Positions 32,294 to 40,791 are shown, counted from the first letter of the stretch. The stretch: 64,000 nucleotides of DNA from VRUE01 sp963817945 (GCA_963817945.1 CAWFQH010000004.1:474804-538803), one strand, 5' to 3'. Notes: generated by a model from the letters alone, not told the origin. Numbers and translations: made by a program.

Positions 32294-34185
32294 TCGCTCG
32301 TCGCCCGGGCCTGCCTTTCGGCGATCAGGGGGCAGGGACCTGGGCCGGCTGCGCCGCCGGGCCGCTCCCACAGGATGTATGGAGCGGCCCGGCGGCGCAG
32401 CTCGTAGCCCGGGTAGGGCGATCGGTCGGCCGAACCGGTGATGACGAAGCGGATACCAGGGGGCGGCGCCGTGCCAGCTTCGCTCTCGGCCTGGATGCAC
32501 ACCCGATTGCCCCGCAGCTCCCAGGCGATGTAGCGACGGCCCTGTTCCTCGGACAGCAGTCGGTCGGGCGCGAGTACGAGGGTCGAGCTGGACGCGATCA
32601 ACGGCCGCAACCCGGCCAGGGCGGGTGAGTAGAAGGCGGGCCCAACCGGCGCGTTCGCGAAAGCCAGCAGGGAGCAGCCACCAGCCAGGACGGCGAAAGC
32701 GAGCAGGGCAACTGATGCCGGCGCCGCGCCCCGCGTGCGCGCGTCCCTGATGGCGCTTTTGTCGCGCATACCGCGAGTAAAGCGCCAATCCGACCCCCGG
32801 CTCGCTGCAAGCGGCAGGACCAGAGCGAGCATCGTGAGCGGCGCCGCCACCTCCAGCGCCTTGGCGGCCGTGTAGGGCGTGCCGCCGATCCGGGCGGCGG
32901 CGTAGACACCGGCCGCGGCGATGACGCCGGCGACGATCGCCGACTCGCGGCGGCGCCAGCAGCTCAGCAAGCCGTACAGCAGCAACACCGTCGCGAAGGC
33001 CGCACCCAGGTAGTAGACGATCGCCGGCGCGGCGCCATCGCCGGGAGCGAGCCGAAAGTCACCGGAAGGCCAGATCCCCAGCGCCTCGAAGGGCGAGAGC
33101 TGGCCGAAGAGGTTGCCGAGCCCAGGGCCGTTGGGGTTGAAGGTCTCGAACTGCTGGAAGTCGATCATCCGGCCCAGCTCGGGGAGGGCGCCGATCAGGA
33201 AGACGACGAATGCCAGGACCAGCGAGCGCAGGGCCGCGGGTCCTGTCGTGGGAGGGCGGTCCTCGTCCTCGCGGGACGACGCTGCGGGCGAGGACCGCCC
33301 TCCCACGCCACCCCCGGCAGTCGCGCGCTTGCCCCAGGCCAGCTCGAAGACTGCCCAGATCGTCGCCGTGCCCGCTAGCCAGACCAAGCCGGGGAAGCTG
33401 TAGACGTAGACGGAGCCGATGGCGATGATGGCTGCGGGGACGAAGCGGAGAGGGAGTTCGCGCCAGTCGGGGTTGCGAGACGCCTCGCGCAGGGCGAGGA
33501 CGAAGGCGAGGACTAGGAGCGCCTGGATCGTCTCCTTGAAAGCCCCTTGGGCGAAGTAGGAGGCAACGAGGTACGGCAGGCCGACCAGGAGCGCCGCCGC
33601 GGCGCGACGGAGTGGCGGCTGCCCAGCGAAGGCCTCGAGCGCGGTCAGCGCAGCGAGGACCGCGACGGCGATCGTCAGACCGCTGAATCCCTGGACCAGG
33701 CCGATCCCGAGGCCCTTGTTGAGGGCCACTACAACCGCATGCGGGCCGAGCGGATATCCCTGGTTCAGCAGCCCCGAGTCGACGCTGTCGGCGAGCCGGT
33801 CGGTCGCCAGGAGATGCTGCGACATGTCGGGGTTGAAGCCGGTACCGAGGATGCCGAAGTGCCCTTCGACGAGAAAGGGCAGCGACACTGCAAAAAGCGC
33901 CGCGATGGCGACGGGCAGGCCCACGCGCAGCGCTTCTCCCCCTCGCTCTACTCGCCCCCACGCAAAGGTCACCGCCACGGCGCTCAGCGCCAGCACGGCG
34001 AGCGCCGAAACCATCCCATCCCCAGGCAGGCGCGCCGTCCCCCAGCAAACGGCACAGACCAGTGCCAGGCCGACAGCCGCTGAAAGCCACGACCACCGGC
34101 GTATCCCGCAGAGCGCCATCGCCGCCTGGCCCACGGCCAAGGAAGCTCCACCCACCGCCAGCGCGGCTGCGTACGTCCCGATCAC
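32290..34185 (-). CDS. Large polytopic membrane protein (GT-C glycosyltransferase-like)
   Basis: The 631-residue protein has about a dozen predicted transmembrane helices and a C-terminal soluble part of about 100 residues. Early in the chain, 'GHFGILGTGFNPDMSQHLLATDRLADS' is an extracytoplasmic loop with an acidic residue pair. That pattern is typical of GT-C enzymes that move sugars from lipid-linked donors, though I cannot confirm the family. The chain carries two palindromes inside non-membrane loops: 33247-33307 (coding for GVGGRSSPAASSREDEDRPPT) and 32751-32787. Both loops look like insertions. The stop lies in a hairpin. Cell-wall glycan synthesis is the likely area of action, but function is uncertain. 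Confidence 0.6.
   Translation of the reverse strand: MIGTYAAALAVGGASLAVGQAAMALCGIRRWSWLSAAVGLALVCAVCWGTARLPGDGMVSALAVLALSAVAVTFAWGRVERGGEALRVGLPVAIAALFAVSLPFLVEGHFGILGTGFNPDMSQHLLATDRLADSVDSGLLNQGYPLGPHAVVVALNKGLGIGLVQGFSGLTIAVAVLAALTALEAFAGQPPLRRAAAALLVGLPYLVASYFAQGAFKETIQALLVLAFVLALREASRNPDWRELPLRFVPAAIIAIGSVYVYSFPGLVWLAGTATIWAVFELAWGKRATAGGGVGGRSSPAASSREDEDRPPTTGPAALRSLVLAFVVFLIGALPELGRMIDFQQFETFNPNGPGLGNLFGQLSPFEALGIWPSGDFRLAPGDGAAPAIVYYLGAAFATVLLLYGLLSCWRRRESAIVAGVIAAAGVYAAARIGGTPYTAAKALEVAAPLTMLALVLPLAASRGSDWRFTRGMRDKSAIRDARTRGAAPASVALLAFAVLAGGCSLLAFANAPVGPAFYSPALAGLRPLIASSSTLVLAPDRLLSEEQGRRYIAWELRGNRVCIQAESEAGTAPPPGIRFVITGSADRSPYPGYELRRRAAPYILWERPGGAAGPGPCPLIAERQARATSD
32751..32787. 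repeat. Nested inverted repeat in coding sequence
   Basis: Nine-base arms TGGCGCTTT (32751-32759) and AAAGCGCCA (32779-32787) enclose TCGCG/CGCGA arms. They fall in the hydrophilic loop 'RFTRGMRDKSAIRDARTRG' of the large membrane protein. Confidence 0.65.
33247..33307. repeat. 19-bp inverted repeat in coding sequence
   Basis: The arm 33247-33265 (CGTGGGAGGGCGGTCCTCG) and its exact complement 33289-33307 are separated by 23 bases. It lies in-frame in a hydrophilic loop of the membrane protein (RSSPAASSREDEDRPP) between two transmembrane helices and looks inserted. Confidence 0.85.
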
Positions 34186-34216
34186 GAGGCGGCGAGCCTA
34201 AACGGCGACCGGAGAG

Positions 34217-34289
34217 TGGGCGCTACTGGGCTCGAACCAGTGACCTCCAGCTTGTCGAGCTGGCGCTCTCCCAACTGAGCTAAGCGCCC
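34217..34289 (-). tRNA. tRNA-Val (anticodon GAC)
   Basis: A 73-nt cloverleaf on the minus strand. The acceptor GGGCGCT pairs with AGCGCCC; the anticodon stem CCAGC/GCTGG encloses TCGACAA, giving GAC; the T-arm is ACTGG TTCGAGC CCAGT. The discriminator is A, and no CCA is encoded. It ends 31 bases upstream of the membrane-protein start. Confidence 0.95.
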
Positions 34290-34637
34290 CGGGAACCTGA
34301 ATCTAGCAGCGCGCCGCAGCGTGCAGACGCCTGCGGCAGGCGTTCGACAGAAGGCCTCAAGCTCGGTGCTGCAAAAGCCGATGCAAGCCGTGCAACTTTC
34401 CAGCTCCCTCGGTGTTTATCTATCTACAGTCGCCAAACGCGACATCAAGACTTCTCAAGTTTGAGGACCGACGAGCCAGCGATTTTCGATCTGACTGGTG
34501 GTACGTCCTTCGGAACAAGGGGCCCCTCTCGGGGCCCTTTTCCGTTGTCGAGAGGCCAAAGAAACGCACCGACGCCGAACAGTGGAGATTCCCGACGCGT
34601 GCGAGCAGGCGTTCAGACCGACCTCTACTCGGTCTAC
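34290..34637. other. Non-coding stretch with an orphan terminator
   Basis: There is no convincing gene. The region is less GC-rich than its surroundings and holds a strong plus-strand hairpin with T-run at 34519-34541. It also contains a short palindrome near 34330 (CGCCTGCGGCAGGCG). It may encode a small RNA, or be the remnant of a lost gene. Confidence 0.4.
34519..34541 (+). terminator. Orphan rho-independent terminator
   Basis: GGGGCCCC TCTC GGGGCCC followed by TTTT (34519-34541). No plus-strand gene precedes it within the gap, so it may end an unannotated small RNA or a lost gene. Confidence 0.7.
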
Positions 34638-34910
34638 TCAGGGCCCGTTGCCGGCTCGGCCTGCCCGAGCCATATCGGCGACTGCTTGTATCTGCTCGCT
34701 GACGTTGACGAACTCGATTTGCTCAACGCCCACTTCAGCGGGCAGCTTGCCGAAAATCTCGTCGGCAAAAGATGGTGAGATTGCGAGGACTCCATCGAGA
34801 TCGATCACAACTGTCTCCCCTGCACCAACGTGGCGGACAATCTCGGCCCGGATTTCCTCGCCCAAGACTCGACCACCAAGGACTTCTCCGTGTTCTTCAG
34901 CTAGTCGCAT
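34638..34910 (-). CDS. STAS-like (DUF4325) protein
   Basis: 90 residues from ATG 34910, overlapping the end of the ATPase gene by 14 bases. The chain 'LGEEIRAEIVRHVGAGETVVIDLDGVLAISPSFADEIFGKLP' has the compact alternating strand/helix plan and the S-P-SFADE loop of STAS-like DUF4325 proteins. These proteins often accompany histidine-kinase-like ATPases. In partner-switching systems such proteins are phosphorylated on a Ser in that loop (here SPS). The pair with the upstream ATPase is therefore a likely regulatory switch. Family call moderate; target unknown. Confidence 0.65.
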   Translation of the reverse strand: MRLAEEHGEVLGGRVLGEEIRAEIVRHVGAGETVVIDLDGVLAISPSFADEIFGKLPAEVGVEQIEFVNVSEQIQAVADMARAGRAGNGP

Positions 34911-35880
34911 TTCGACGCAAGGTGCGGACGTCGTCATCGGGCGGTCCCTCTATCTCTTGGATTGCAGCGTTCAAGCGTTCGTATGCCCTTGCTATATCGA
35001 AGGGCCGATCGGTGTGGAGTCGAAGAGCTACGACAGTTCCAGGTAAGTTCTCCATCCGTTTCTCGATGTGCTTCTCACCCACTTGGACGTAACCTTCGTG
35101 GGACCAGACTATAAGCCTCCCGTCGTTGATCTCGAGAAGAAACCTGGTCAGCGCAAGACCGTAGCCGCTGTTTCGCTCGGGAGTAGCCGTAACAAGCGGC
35201 CGAATGGCCGCATTGATCGCTGAAATGTCATCAGCAGCTTCCTCGGCGTGCTCTGGGTTCGCCGAGAGGCTCCCTGCAATTCCGATTCCGAGATCGACGA
35301 TGGCGATCTCGATCTCTTTGCTGTTCTTGAAGTTCTGCGCTGCGGCGAAACCACCATGGGGCGTCGCCGCGTGGAAATAGACGTTCTCAGCTAGCTCAGT
35401 CAGACAGACGTCCAATGCTGCCTCAGTCAACCGATCCGTGGCGACCTGGTCCTGAACTGCTTTCGCAAGAGCTCCCGCGACCCGTCTACCCCCATCCTCA
35501 GACGAGAAGTGCTCGCACTCCTTTAGTCCACTGGCCACATGCCTAGTCACTGGATCAGCGATGTCAGTTGGCTCCCTCTCAAAAAGAACCTGCAGCGCAT
35601 CCATTCGATGCAGGTACGTCCTCGCCGCCACGCTCATCGGGTAGAGGATCAGGCTGCCATCGGCGATCATCTCCATCTCCCGTCCGCGCCTCACAACGGC
35701 GACCATGAAGGCGAGACAGGCGGGTCCGATGAAGGTAAGTTCGCGAAGGTCCAGCGTGACCACCGTGAGCCGGTCGAGATTTATGATCGGTCGCAGATCA
35801 CGAAGTATCCGAACTAAAGAATGGAGGTGGTAGCCGTGGCGAAGATGAACCGTGATCTCGGGCGGCGGCCCCTTCGTCAT
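34897..35880 (-). CDS. STAS-HATPase fusion regulator
   Basis: 327 residues. Residues ~1-100 form a STAS-like domain ('DRLTVVTLDLRELTFIGPACLAFMVAVVR'). Residues ~135-320 are a GHKL ATPase: N-box 'CLTELAENVYFHA', G1-box 'VDLGIGIAGSL', and 'RNSGYGLALTRFLLE'. It thus combines the antagonist-like and kinase-like modules of anti-sigma partner-switching in one chain and is followed by a separate DUF4325 protein. It is likely an ATP-dependent serine-kinase regulator. A DNA or RNA target is not visible. The pair is found in variable regions of other bacteria, and lies beside tRNA genes here. The AT-richer codon use differs from neighbours, which suggests transfer. Confidence 0.7.
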   Translation of the reverse strand: MTKGPPPEITVHLRHGYHLHSLVRILRDLRPIINLDRLTVVTLDLRELTFIGPACLAFMVAVVRRGREMEMIADGSLILYPMSVAARTYLHRMDALQVLFEREPTDIADPVTRHVASGLKECEHFSSEDGGRRVAGALAKAVQDQVATDRLTEAALDVCLTELAENVYFHAATPHGGFAAAQNFKNSKEIEIAIVDLGIGIAGSLSANPEHAEEAADDISAINAAIRPLVTATPERNSGYGLALTRFLLEINDGRLIVWSHEGYVQVGEKHIEKRMENLPGTVVALRLHTDRPFDIARAYERLNAAIQEIEGPPDDDVRTLRRNATS

Positions 35881-35995
35881 TTAGTAATCATTTCGGTTTC
35901 TCCGAATGAGCATTGATCTTGAATTTCTCGAGGCCACCGATCCGCTGGGTTCCAGGGAGTCCTGGCATGAGTCCCCGACGGACTCTCAAGAAGGA

Positions 35996-36066
35996 AGGCG
36001 CCTACCGGAATCGAACCGGTGTAAACGGCTTTGCAGGCCGCTGCGTAGCCACTCCGCCAAGGCGCC
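35996..36066 (-). tRNA. tRNA-Cys (anticodon GCA)
   Basis: A 71-nt minus-strand gene with acceptor GGCGCCT/AGGCGCC. The anticodon loop CTGCAAA lies in the stem GCGGC/GCCGT, giving GCA. The T-arm is CACCGG TTCGATT CCGGTA. The discriminator is U, as usual for tRNA-Cys; no CCA encoded. Confidence 0.93.
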
Positions 36067-36111
36067 GCCGGGAGGAAGGGTAGCCGGTGGTCGCTGGGCG
36101 CCCGAGGCGGG

Positions 36112-36720
36112 CTACGTGAGGCGCGTGCGGCGGAAGAGCTCGGCGCCAGCGGTGACCGCTGCAGCGATCAGGGTGGCGGCGAGCATTGGCTTCCAGAGGC
36201 TCTGCTCGAAGGCCTCGCCGCCGAAGTAACCGAGCAGCGACATGTAGGTGGCCCAGAGCACGGCGGCGACAGCGTCGATCGCGAGGAAGCGGCGCCACGG
36301 CATTTCGAGCGCTCCGGCCGAAAAGGTGGTGGCGGTCCGACCGCCTGGGATGAAGCGGGCGACGACGATGATCACGGCGCCGCGGCAGCGCAGCTGGCGT
36401 CGCGCCCACTCAATCCGTTTTCGTGCCTTGGGCGAGGAGAAGAAGCGCCGCTCGGCTCGGCGCCCCAGCGAGGCGCCCAAGCCGTAGGAGAGGTTGTCGC
36501 CGAGAATGCTGCCGGCCGTTCCCGCCCCGATAACGAGCAGGAGAGCGAGCGCGCCGTCGGCAGCGAGCACGCCGGCCGTGATCATCACCGTCTCCCCGGG
36601 GGCGACCGGCAGCAACGAGTCGAAGGCCACTGCGGCGACGATCGCCGGGTAGGTCCAGATCTCCCCGTCGATTGCGTTCTCCAACCAGCGAAAGGCGGTG
36701 AGAGCCTGCGGCAACCCCAT
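36112..36720 (-). CDS. DedA-family membrane protein
   Basis: 202 residues with the DedA/SNARE-associated fold. The re-entrant motifs are seen as 'LLPVAPGETVMITAGVLAADG' and 'FIPGGRTATTFSAGALEMPWRRFLAIDAVAAVLWA', with the key Arg-Pro-Gly-Gly-Arg run. Four to five hydrophobic helices follow. DedA proteins act in lipid flipping and membrane homeostasis. It is flanked by a cupin protein (-) and tRNA-Cys, and is probably its own unit. No damage. Confidence 0.85.
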   Translation of the reverse strand: MGLPQALTAFRWLENAIDGEIWTYPAIVAAVAFDSLLPVAPGETVMITAGVLAADGALALLLVIGAGTAGSILGDNLSYGLGASLGRRAERRFFSSPKARKRIEWARRQLRCRGAVIIVVARFIPGGRTATTFSAGALEMPWRRFLAIDAVAAVLWATYMSLLGYFGGEAFEQSLWKPMLAATLIAAAVTAGAELFRRTRLT

Positions 36721-36777
36721 GCCCCTCCCTACCCGGGGAAGGTCGTCGCCAGCCGCAAAAGTGGACGTTCGTGGGCG

Positions 36778-37290
36778 TCAGGCAGGATCAGGTGGCGTGA
36801 CCGGAGTCGACGGTGGCGCGCCCTTCGCCAGCAGCGTCGCCAGGTAGATGACGATCGGCCGCGAGCCACGGTTGGCCGCCCGATGGATGACCGAGGGCTG
36901 CTCGACGAGCCACTCCCCCGCCCGGATGCTCCCCGTCTGCCCGGCCGCGATCGTGCGTACGAGCTGCGGCTGGCGGTCCGATTCGCCGCGGCGGACCGCG
37001 ACCGACCCGCGCCGAACGGTGTAGCTGAGCACCCCCGACTCGACCCGGGCCACCTGCGTGCCGAGGTGACGGTGCAGCGCCAGCTCGGCGCCGGGCGGAA
37101 CGACGACCCGGCTCAGGACCAGCGTCCGCCCCGGCGCGCCCTGCGCCCGATCGGTTTGCGCGAGGGCGCTGCGAATCGCCGTCGGAGCGGCCGCGTTCTT
37201 CCCCAGCGCAGCCGGCAGCAGCGCACTGAGGGCGAAACAGGCGACCAGCGCTGCTGTCATGGGAAGGCGGCGTCGGATCCCAACCGTCAC
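36778..37290 (-). CDS. Secreted cupin-domain protein
   Basis: 170 residues from GTG 37290. The N-terminus (RRRLPMTAALVACFALSALLPAALG) is a Sec signal; an alternative start is ATG 37260, inside the signal. The body carries a cupin barrel: 'PPGAELALHRHLGTQVARVESGVLSYTV' (metal-binding HxH with Glu/Arg variation) and 'GEWLVEQPSVIHRAANRGSRPIVIYLA' (second cupin motif with His). Cupins of this sort bind a metal and a small ligand; the role outside the cell is unknown. It has a Pro-rich tail. Confidence 0.75.
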   Translation of the reverse strand: MTVGIRRRLPMTAALVACFALSALLPAALGKNAAAPTAIRSALAQTDRAQGAPGRTLVLSRVVVPPGAELALHRHLGTQVARVESGVLSYTVRRGSVAVRRGESDRQPQLVRTIAAGQTGSIRAGEWLVEQPSVIHRAANRGSRPIVIYLATLLAKGAPPSTPVTPPDPA

Positions 37291-37342
37291 GCGACGCGAG
37301 GCTAAGGCGCTAGCCGGACGATGGCCCAGAACCCCAGACCCT

Positions 37343-37867
37343 TCAGATCTCAATGCCCTTGGTAGGGGCGCCATCCGGATATGCCTCCTCGCGAATACCG
37401 GCCCTGCTTGCGGCGGTGGCCTTGCGACCGGCAGCAGGGATCAGACGCGTCGCCGCCCCGAGGCCGATTGGGGGCATGTTGTTGTAGACGCACTCGTAGC
37501 TGCCCGCGGAGACGAGGTAGGTCTCGTGCCAGATGCCGACCTGACCGCTCGAACCAATCCGCTTGTTGAAGGCGACCCAGGCTGGCCAGTGGCTGGCATC
37601 GCGGCTGCGGGCGTAGGCCTCGAGCTGCTCGAAAGAGCGCCAGTACTGGACGACCATCGGTCGCCGCGGACTGCCGAAGTAGAGCGTGGCCTCAAGCAAA
37701 CCCGTTCCGGGAGTTCGTTTGAGCTCGCGCAGCATTCGCGGCATCGCAAAGAAGACCGGTAGCCACTTCGAGACGCTCCGGAAGCGATTGATCCGCATGC
37801 CAATTAGGAAGACGACGAAATCGCCCTCGATCTCCGCCGTCATGCGCCTGTCTAGGACTGCTGCCAT
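37343..37867 (-). CDS. DUF4188-family protein (monooxygenase-like)
   Basis: 174 residues from ATG 37867, which follows GGGGAGG. The family pattern is 'AEIEGDFVVFLIGMRINRFRSVSKWLPVFFAMPRML', 'YWRSFEQLEAYARSRDASHWPAW' and 'ETYLVSAGSYECVYNNMPPIGLG'. The fold is a dimeric alpha-beta barrel, related to heme-type aldoxime dehydratases or antibiotic monooxygenases. Catalysis is unproven. It borders the IS element, whose left end lies 85 bases upstream of its start. The gene is intact. Confidence 0.78.
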   Translation of the reverse strand: MAAVLDRRMTAEIEGDFVVFLIGMRINRFRSVSKWLPVFFAMPRMLRELKRTPGTGLLEATLYFGSPRRPMVVQYWRSFEQLEAYARSRDASHWPAWVAFNKRIGSSGQVGIWHETYLVSAGSYECVYNNMPPIGLGAATRLIPAAGRKATAASRAGIREEAYPDGAPTKGIEI

Positions 37868-37952
37868 GGAGATACCTCCCCGTCCAAGGTACCCGAGCAC
37901 TGAGACGATCGAAAGCGGCTGATGGTGTCCGGTTCCACCACATAGGCGACAG

Positions 37953-39200
37953 TTGTGTCAGGACATAGGAGACACCGAATGAGGGGAGCTCTCCTGTGGA
38001 CAAGGCGCGGTACCTGGTCGAGGCGCATCTGTTGGAGGGCCGCTCGGTCAACGAGTTGGCGGCGGCCCACGGAGTTCATCGCAGCTGGATCTACAAGCTC
38101 TTGGCCCGCTGCAAAGCTGGTGGCTATGGCGCCCTGGAGCGGCGCTCCAGGGCGCCGCTCAGCTCCCCACACCGGACCCCCGTCGAGGTCTCCCAGGCGA
38201 TCGTCGCCCTGCGCAAGCAGCTGAGCGCCGAAGGCCACGACTGCGGCGCGGCGACGATCGCCTACCACCTCGCCGAGCAGATCGATCAGGTGCCGTCCCT
38301 CTCAACCATCTGGCGAGTCCTCAAACGCGAGGGCCTGGTCACGCCACAGCCTCAGAAGCGCCCGCGCAGCTCATTGATCCGCTTCTGCGCGGAGTTGCCC
38401 AACGAGATGTGGCAGGCCGACGTCACGCACTGGCCCCTCGCGGGGGAAGGGCACGCGGAGATCCTCAACATGCTCGACGATCACTCGCGGCTGTTCTTGG
38501 CCGCGCGGGCCTTCCCGACCGTCAAGGCGGCCGACGTAGTCGACGTCTTTCGCATGGCTGTGGCTTTGCACGGCGCGCCCGCCAGCCTGCTCTGCGACAA
38601 CGGCGCCGTCTTTACGGCCACCCCGCGCGGTGGCAAGGTCCTACTGCAGGTCGAGCTCGAGCGGCTCGGCATCGCCGCCAAGAACTCGCGGCCCTACCAC
38701 CCGCAGACCTGCGGGAAGGTCGAGCGGCTGCACCAGACGCTCAAGCGCTACCTCACTCAGCAGGCTCCCGCGCAGACACTCCTCGCCCTGCAGGGACAGC
38801 TCGACGCCTTCGCGCACTACTACAACACGACCAGGCCCCACAGGGCCCTGGGTGGGCGCACGCCCCTGCAGGCCTACAGTGCCCGGATCAAGGCTCGGCC
38901 GGCCTCAACTGAGCGCCCCGAGACCCACTTCCGCGTCCGCCACGACAAGGTCGACGCCCAGGGCACCGTCACTTTGCGCCACAACAGCAAGCTGCACCAC
39001 ATCGGCATCGGCAGGGCACACAAAGGCCGGCCGATCAAGCTGCTCATCGCCGACCGCGACATCCGCGTTCTCGATCGCCGCACAGGCGAGTTGATCCGCC
39101 GGCTCATCCTCGATCCCACTCGCGACTACCAGCCGATCGGAGGGAGCTGAGATGTCTACGATGTCTCGCGACATCTGTCTCCGATGTCGCGAGACACAAC
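37953..39200 (+). mobile_element. IS481-type insertion sequence
   Basis: The element encodes one 384-residue transposase and is bounded by imperfect inverted ends: GTTGTGTCaggACATaGGAGACA at 37953-37975 and the complement of TGTCTCCGATGTCGCGAGAC ACAAC at 39176-39200. The right end contains an extra 14-bp hairpin (TGTCTCGCGACATC/GATGTCGCGAGACA, 39161-39195). The right tip is 4 bases from the tRNA-like repeat at 39204. No obvious target duplication was seen. Confidence 0.85.
37996..39150 (+). CDS. IS481-family DDE transposase
   Basis: 384 residues from GTG 37996. The N-terminal helix-turn-helix is 'LLEGRSVNELAAAHGVHRSWIYKLLARCKAGG'. The rve integrase core has D in 'NEMWQADVTHW', D in 'ASLLCDNGAVFT', and E in 'CGKVERLHQTLKRYL', in the DDE order and spacing of IS481. 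A C-terminal domain ('RVRHDKVDAQGTVTLRHNSKLHHIG') matches IS481-like transposases. The gene is intact and its codon use is like the host. Confidence 0.93.
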   Translation: MDKARYLVEAHLLEGRSVNELAAAHGVHRSWIYKLLARCKAGGYGALERRSRAPLSSPHRTPVEVSQAIVALRKQLSAEGHDCGAATIAYHLAEQIDQVPSLSTIWRVLKREGLVTPQPQKRPRSSLIRFCAELPNEMWQADVTHWPLAGEGHAEILNMLDDHSRLFLAARAFPTVKAADVVDVFRMAVALHGAPASLLCDNGAVFTATPRGGKVLLQVELERLGIAAKNSRPYHPQTCGKVERLHQTLKRYLTQQAPAQTLLALQGQLDAFAHYYNTTRPHRALGGRTPLQAYSARIKARPASTERPETHFRVRHDKVDAQGTVTLRHNSKLHHIGIGRAHKGRPIKLLIADRDIRVLDRRTGELIRRLILDPTRDYQPIGGS

Positions 39201-39203
39201 AGA

Positions 39204-39302
39204 AAGCGGCTGAAGGGATTCGAACCCTCGACCCTATGCATGGCAATTAGGCAGGTCTCCGAGAGCCGCGCGCCGCGAATGTAGCGGCTTGCAGGGGCTT
39301 CG
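39204..39302 (-). repeat. tRNA-3'-end-like repeat, copy A
   Basis: On the minus strand it contains a T-arm and acceptor end (GAGGGTTCGAATCCC, TTCAGCCGC) but no matching 5' half, so it is a tRNA fragment. It shares 85-86% identity over 99 bases, without gaps, with copy B (41055-41153). Such 3' ends are typical integrase att sites. Confidence 0.75.
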
Positions 39303-39354
39303 CATTGCCGGTCAGAACGGCCCCGATCAGCAATACGCACGGATATGCGGCGAT

Positions 39355-40791
39355 TCAGACCACGAGATCTGGATACAGCGGGTACGCCGCCGTGAGCTCC
39401 TCGACGGCCGCACGCACCTCGTCGACCAACGCATCCGGAAGCATCGGCTTCCCCCGGTCGTCCTCGATCGGCGCCACCGCCCCCAGGACGGCGGTGATCA
39501 GCCCGGCGATCTGGCCCATCTCCTCCTCGCCGAGGCCGCGCGTGGTCAGAGCTGCGGTCCCGAGCCGGATGCCGCTCGTGAACCAGGGGCCGTTCGGGTC
39601 GTAAGGCAAGACGTTACGGTTGAGCACGATGTCGCACTGGCGCAGCGCCGCCTCTGCCTGGCGGCCGTTAAGGCCGTGCGGGCGCACGTCCACCAGCAGC
39701 AGATGGTTGTCGGTCCCGCCGGTCTGCAACACCTCGCCGCCGGCCACGAGCGCCTCGGCCAGCGCTCGCGCGTTCGCGACGATCGCCGCCGCGTAGTTGC
39801 GGAACGATGGAGCGAGCGCTTCATGGAACGCCACGGCCTTCGCCGCCATGACGTGGGCCAGCGGGCCACCGAGGATCATCGGGCACCCCCGGTCGACGGC
39901 GTCCGCGAGCTCGCTGGTGCACAGCACGAGACCGCCCCGGGGGCCGCGTAGCGTCTTGTGCGTCGTCGAGGTGACGACGTCGGCGTACGGAACGGGGTCG
40001 AACTCGTCTTGGAAGACGCCGCCGGCCACGAGACCCGCGAAGTGGGCCATGTCGACCATGAACACTGCGCCGACCTCGTCCGCGATCTCGCGAAAGCGGC
40101 GGAAGTCGATCTTGCGCGGGTAGGAGCTGTGGCCCGCGAGGATCAGCAGCGGGCGGGTTTCCAGCGCCAGCTCGCGCACCCGGTCGTAGTCGAGCAGGCC
40201 CGACTCCGGATCCACGCCGTATGGGACGACCTCGAAGAGTTTGGCGGACAGGTTGGCCCGCATGCCATGGGTCAGGTGGCCGCCGGAGGTCAACTCCATC
40301 GCGAGCATGCGCTGGTTGACGAGGCGCTGGCGCAGCGCCTCCCACTGCTCCGCCGACAGGAGCCGCGTATCCCGCACCCCCTGCTCCTCGAGGAACGGCT
40401 TCTCGACGCGCTCGGCGAGGATCGCTGAGAAGGCGACGAGGTTGGCGTCGGCGCCGCTGTGCGGCTGTACGTACGCGTGGTCCGCCCCGAACAGCTCCTG
40501 AGCCAGCGACGCCGCGGCCCCCTCGACCGTGTCGACGTTCTCGCAGCCTGCGTACCAGCGCTTGCCCGTGGCGCCCTCCGCGTACTTGTCCGTCATCCAC
40601 TGGCCCATTGCCAACTGGACGGCCAGCGAGCTGTAGTTCTCGCTCGCGATCAGCTTCAGCGCGTGTCGCTGGTCCTCGAGTTCGCTGCGGATCGCGGTAG
40701 CCACCTCCGGCGCCACGCCACCGACCACCTCGAGTGCGGCCTCAAAGGCCTTGCTGGCCAGCGATGTGTCACTGGTGGTGTCAGGCGACAT
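39355..40791 (-). CDS. glyA: Serine hydroxymethyltransferase
   Basis: GlyA makes glycine and 5,10-methylene-THF from serine. The 478-residue protein is longer than the standard 415-430; the extra part lies around residues 140-200 (AEQWEALRQRLVNQRMLAMELTSGG region). Motifs are 'LIASENYSSLAVQLAMGQWMTDKYAEG', 'YVQPHSGADANLVAF', 'LILAGHSSYPRKIDFRRFREIADEVG', 'DMAHFAGLVAGG' and the PLP lysine in VTSTTHKTLRGPRGG. Start at ATG 40791; GTG 40800 is also possible. It lies between two tRNA-3'-like repeats, so it might sit on an integrated segment, though glyA itself is a house-keeping enzyme. Confidence 0.94.
   Translation of the reverse strand: MSPDTTSDTSLASKAFEAALEVVGGVAPEVATAIRSELEDQRHALKLIASENYSSLAVQLAMGQWMTDKYAEGATGKRWYAGCENVDTVEGAAASLAQELFGADHAYVQPHSGADANLVAFSAILAERVEKPFLEEQGVRDTRLLSAEQWEALRQRLVNQRMLAMELTSGGHLTHGMRANLSAKLFEVVPYGVDPESGLLDYDRVRELALETRPLLILAGHSSYPRKIDFRRFREIADEVGAVFMVDMAHFAGLVAGGVFQDEFDPVPYADVVTSTTHKTLRGPRGGLVLCTSELADAVDRGCPMILGGPLAHVMAAKAVAFHEALAPSFRNYAAAIVANARALAEALVAGGEVLQTGGTDNHLLLVDVRPHGLNGRQAEAALRQCDIVLNRNVLPYDPNGPWFTSGIRLGTAALTTRGLGEEEMGQIAGLITAVLGAVAPIEDDRGKPMLPDALVDEVRAAVEELTAAYPLYPDLVV

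Noticed and set aside
37953..39200. Target-site duplication around the IS481 element
   Set aside because: No clear direct repeat of a few bases flanks the inverted ends.
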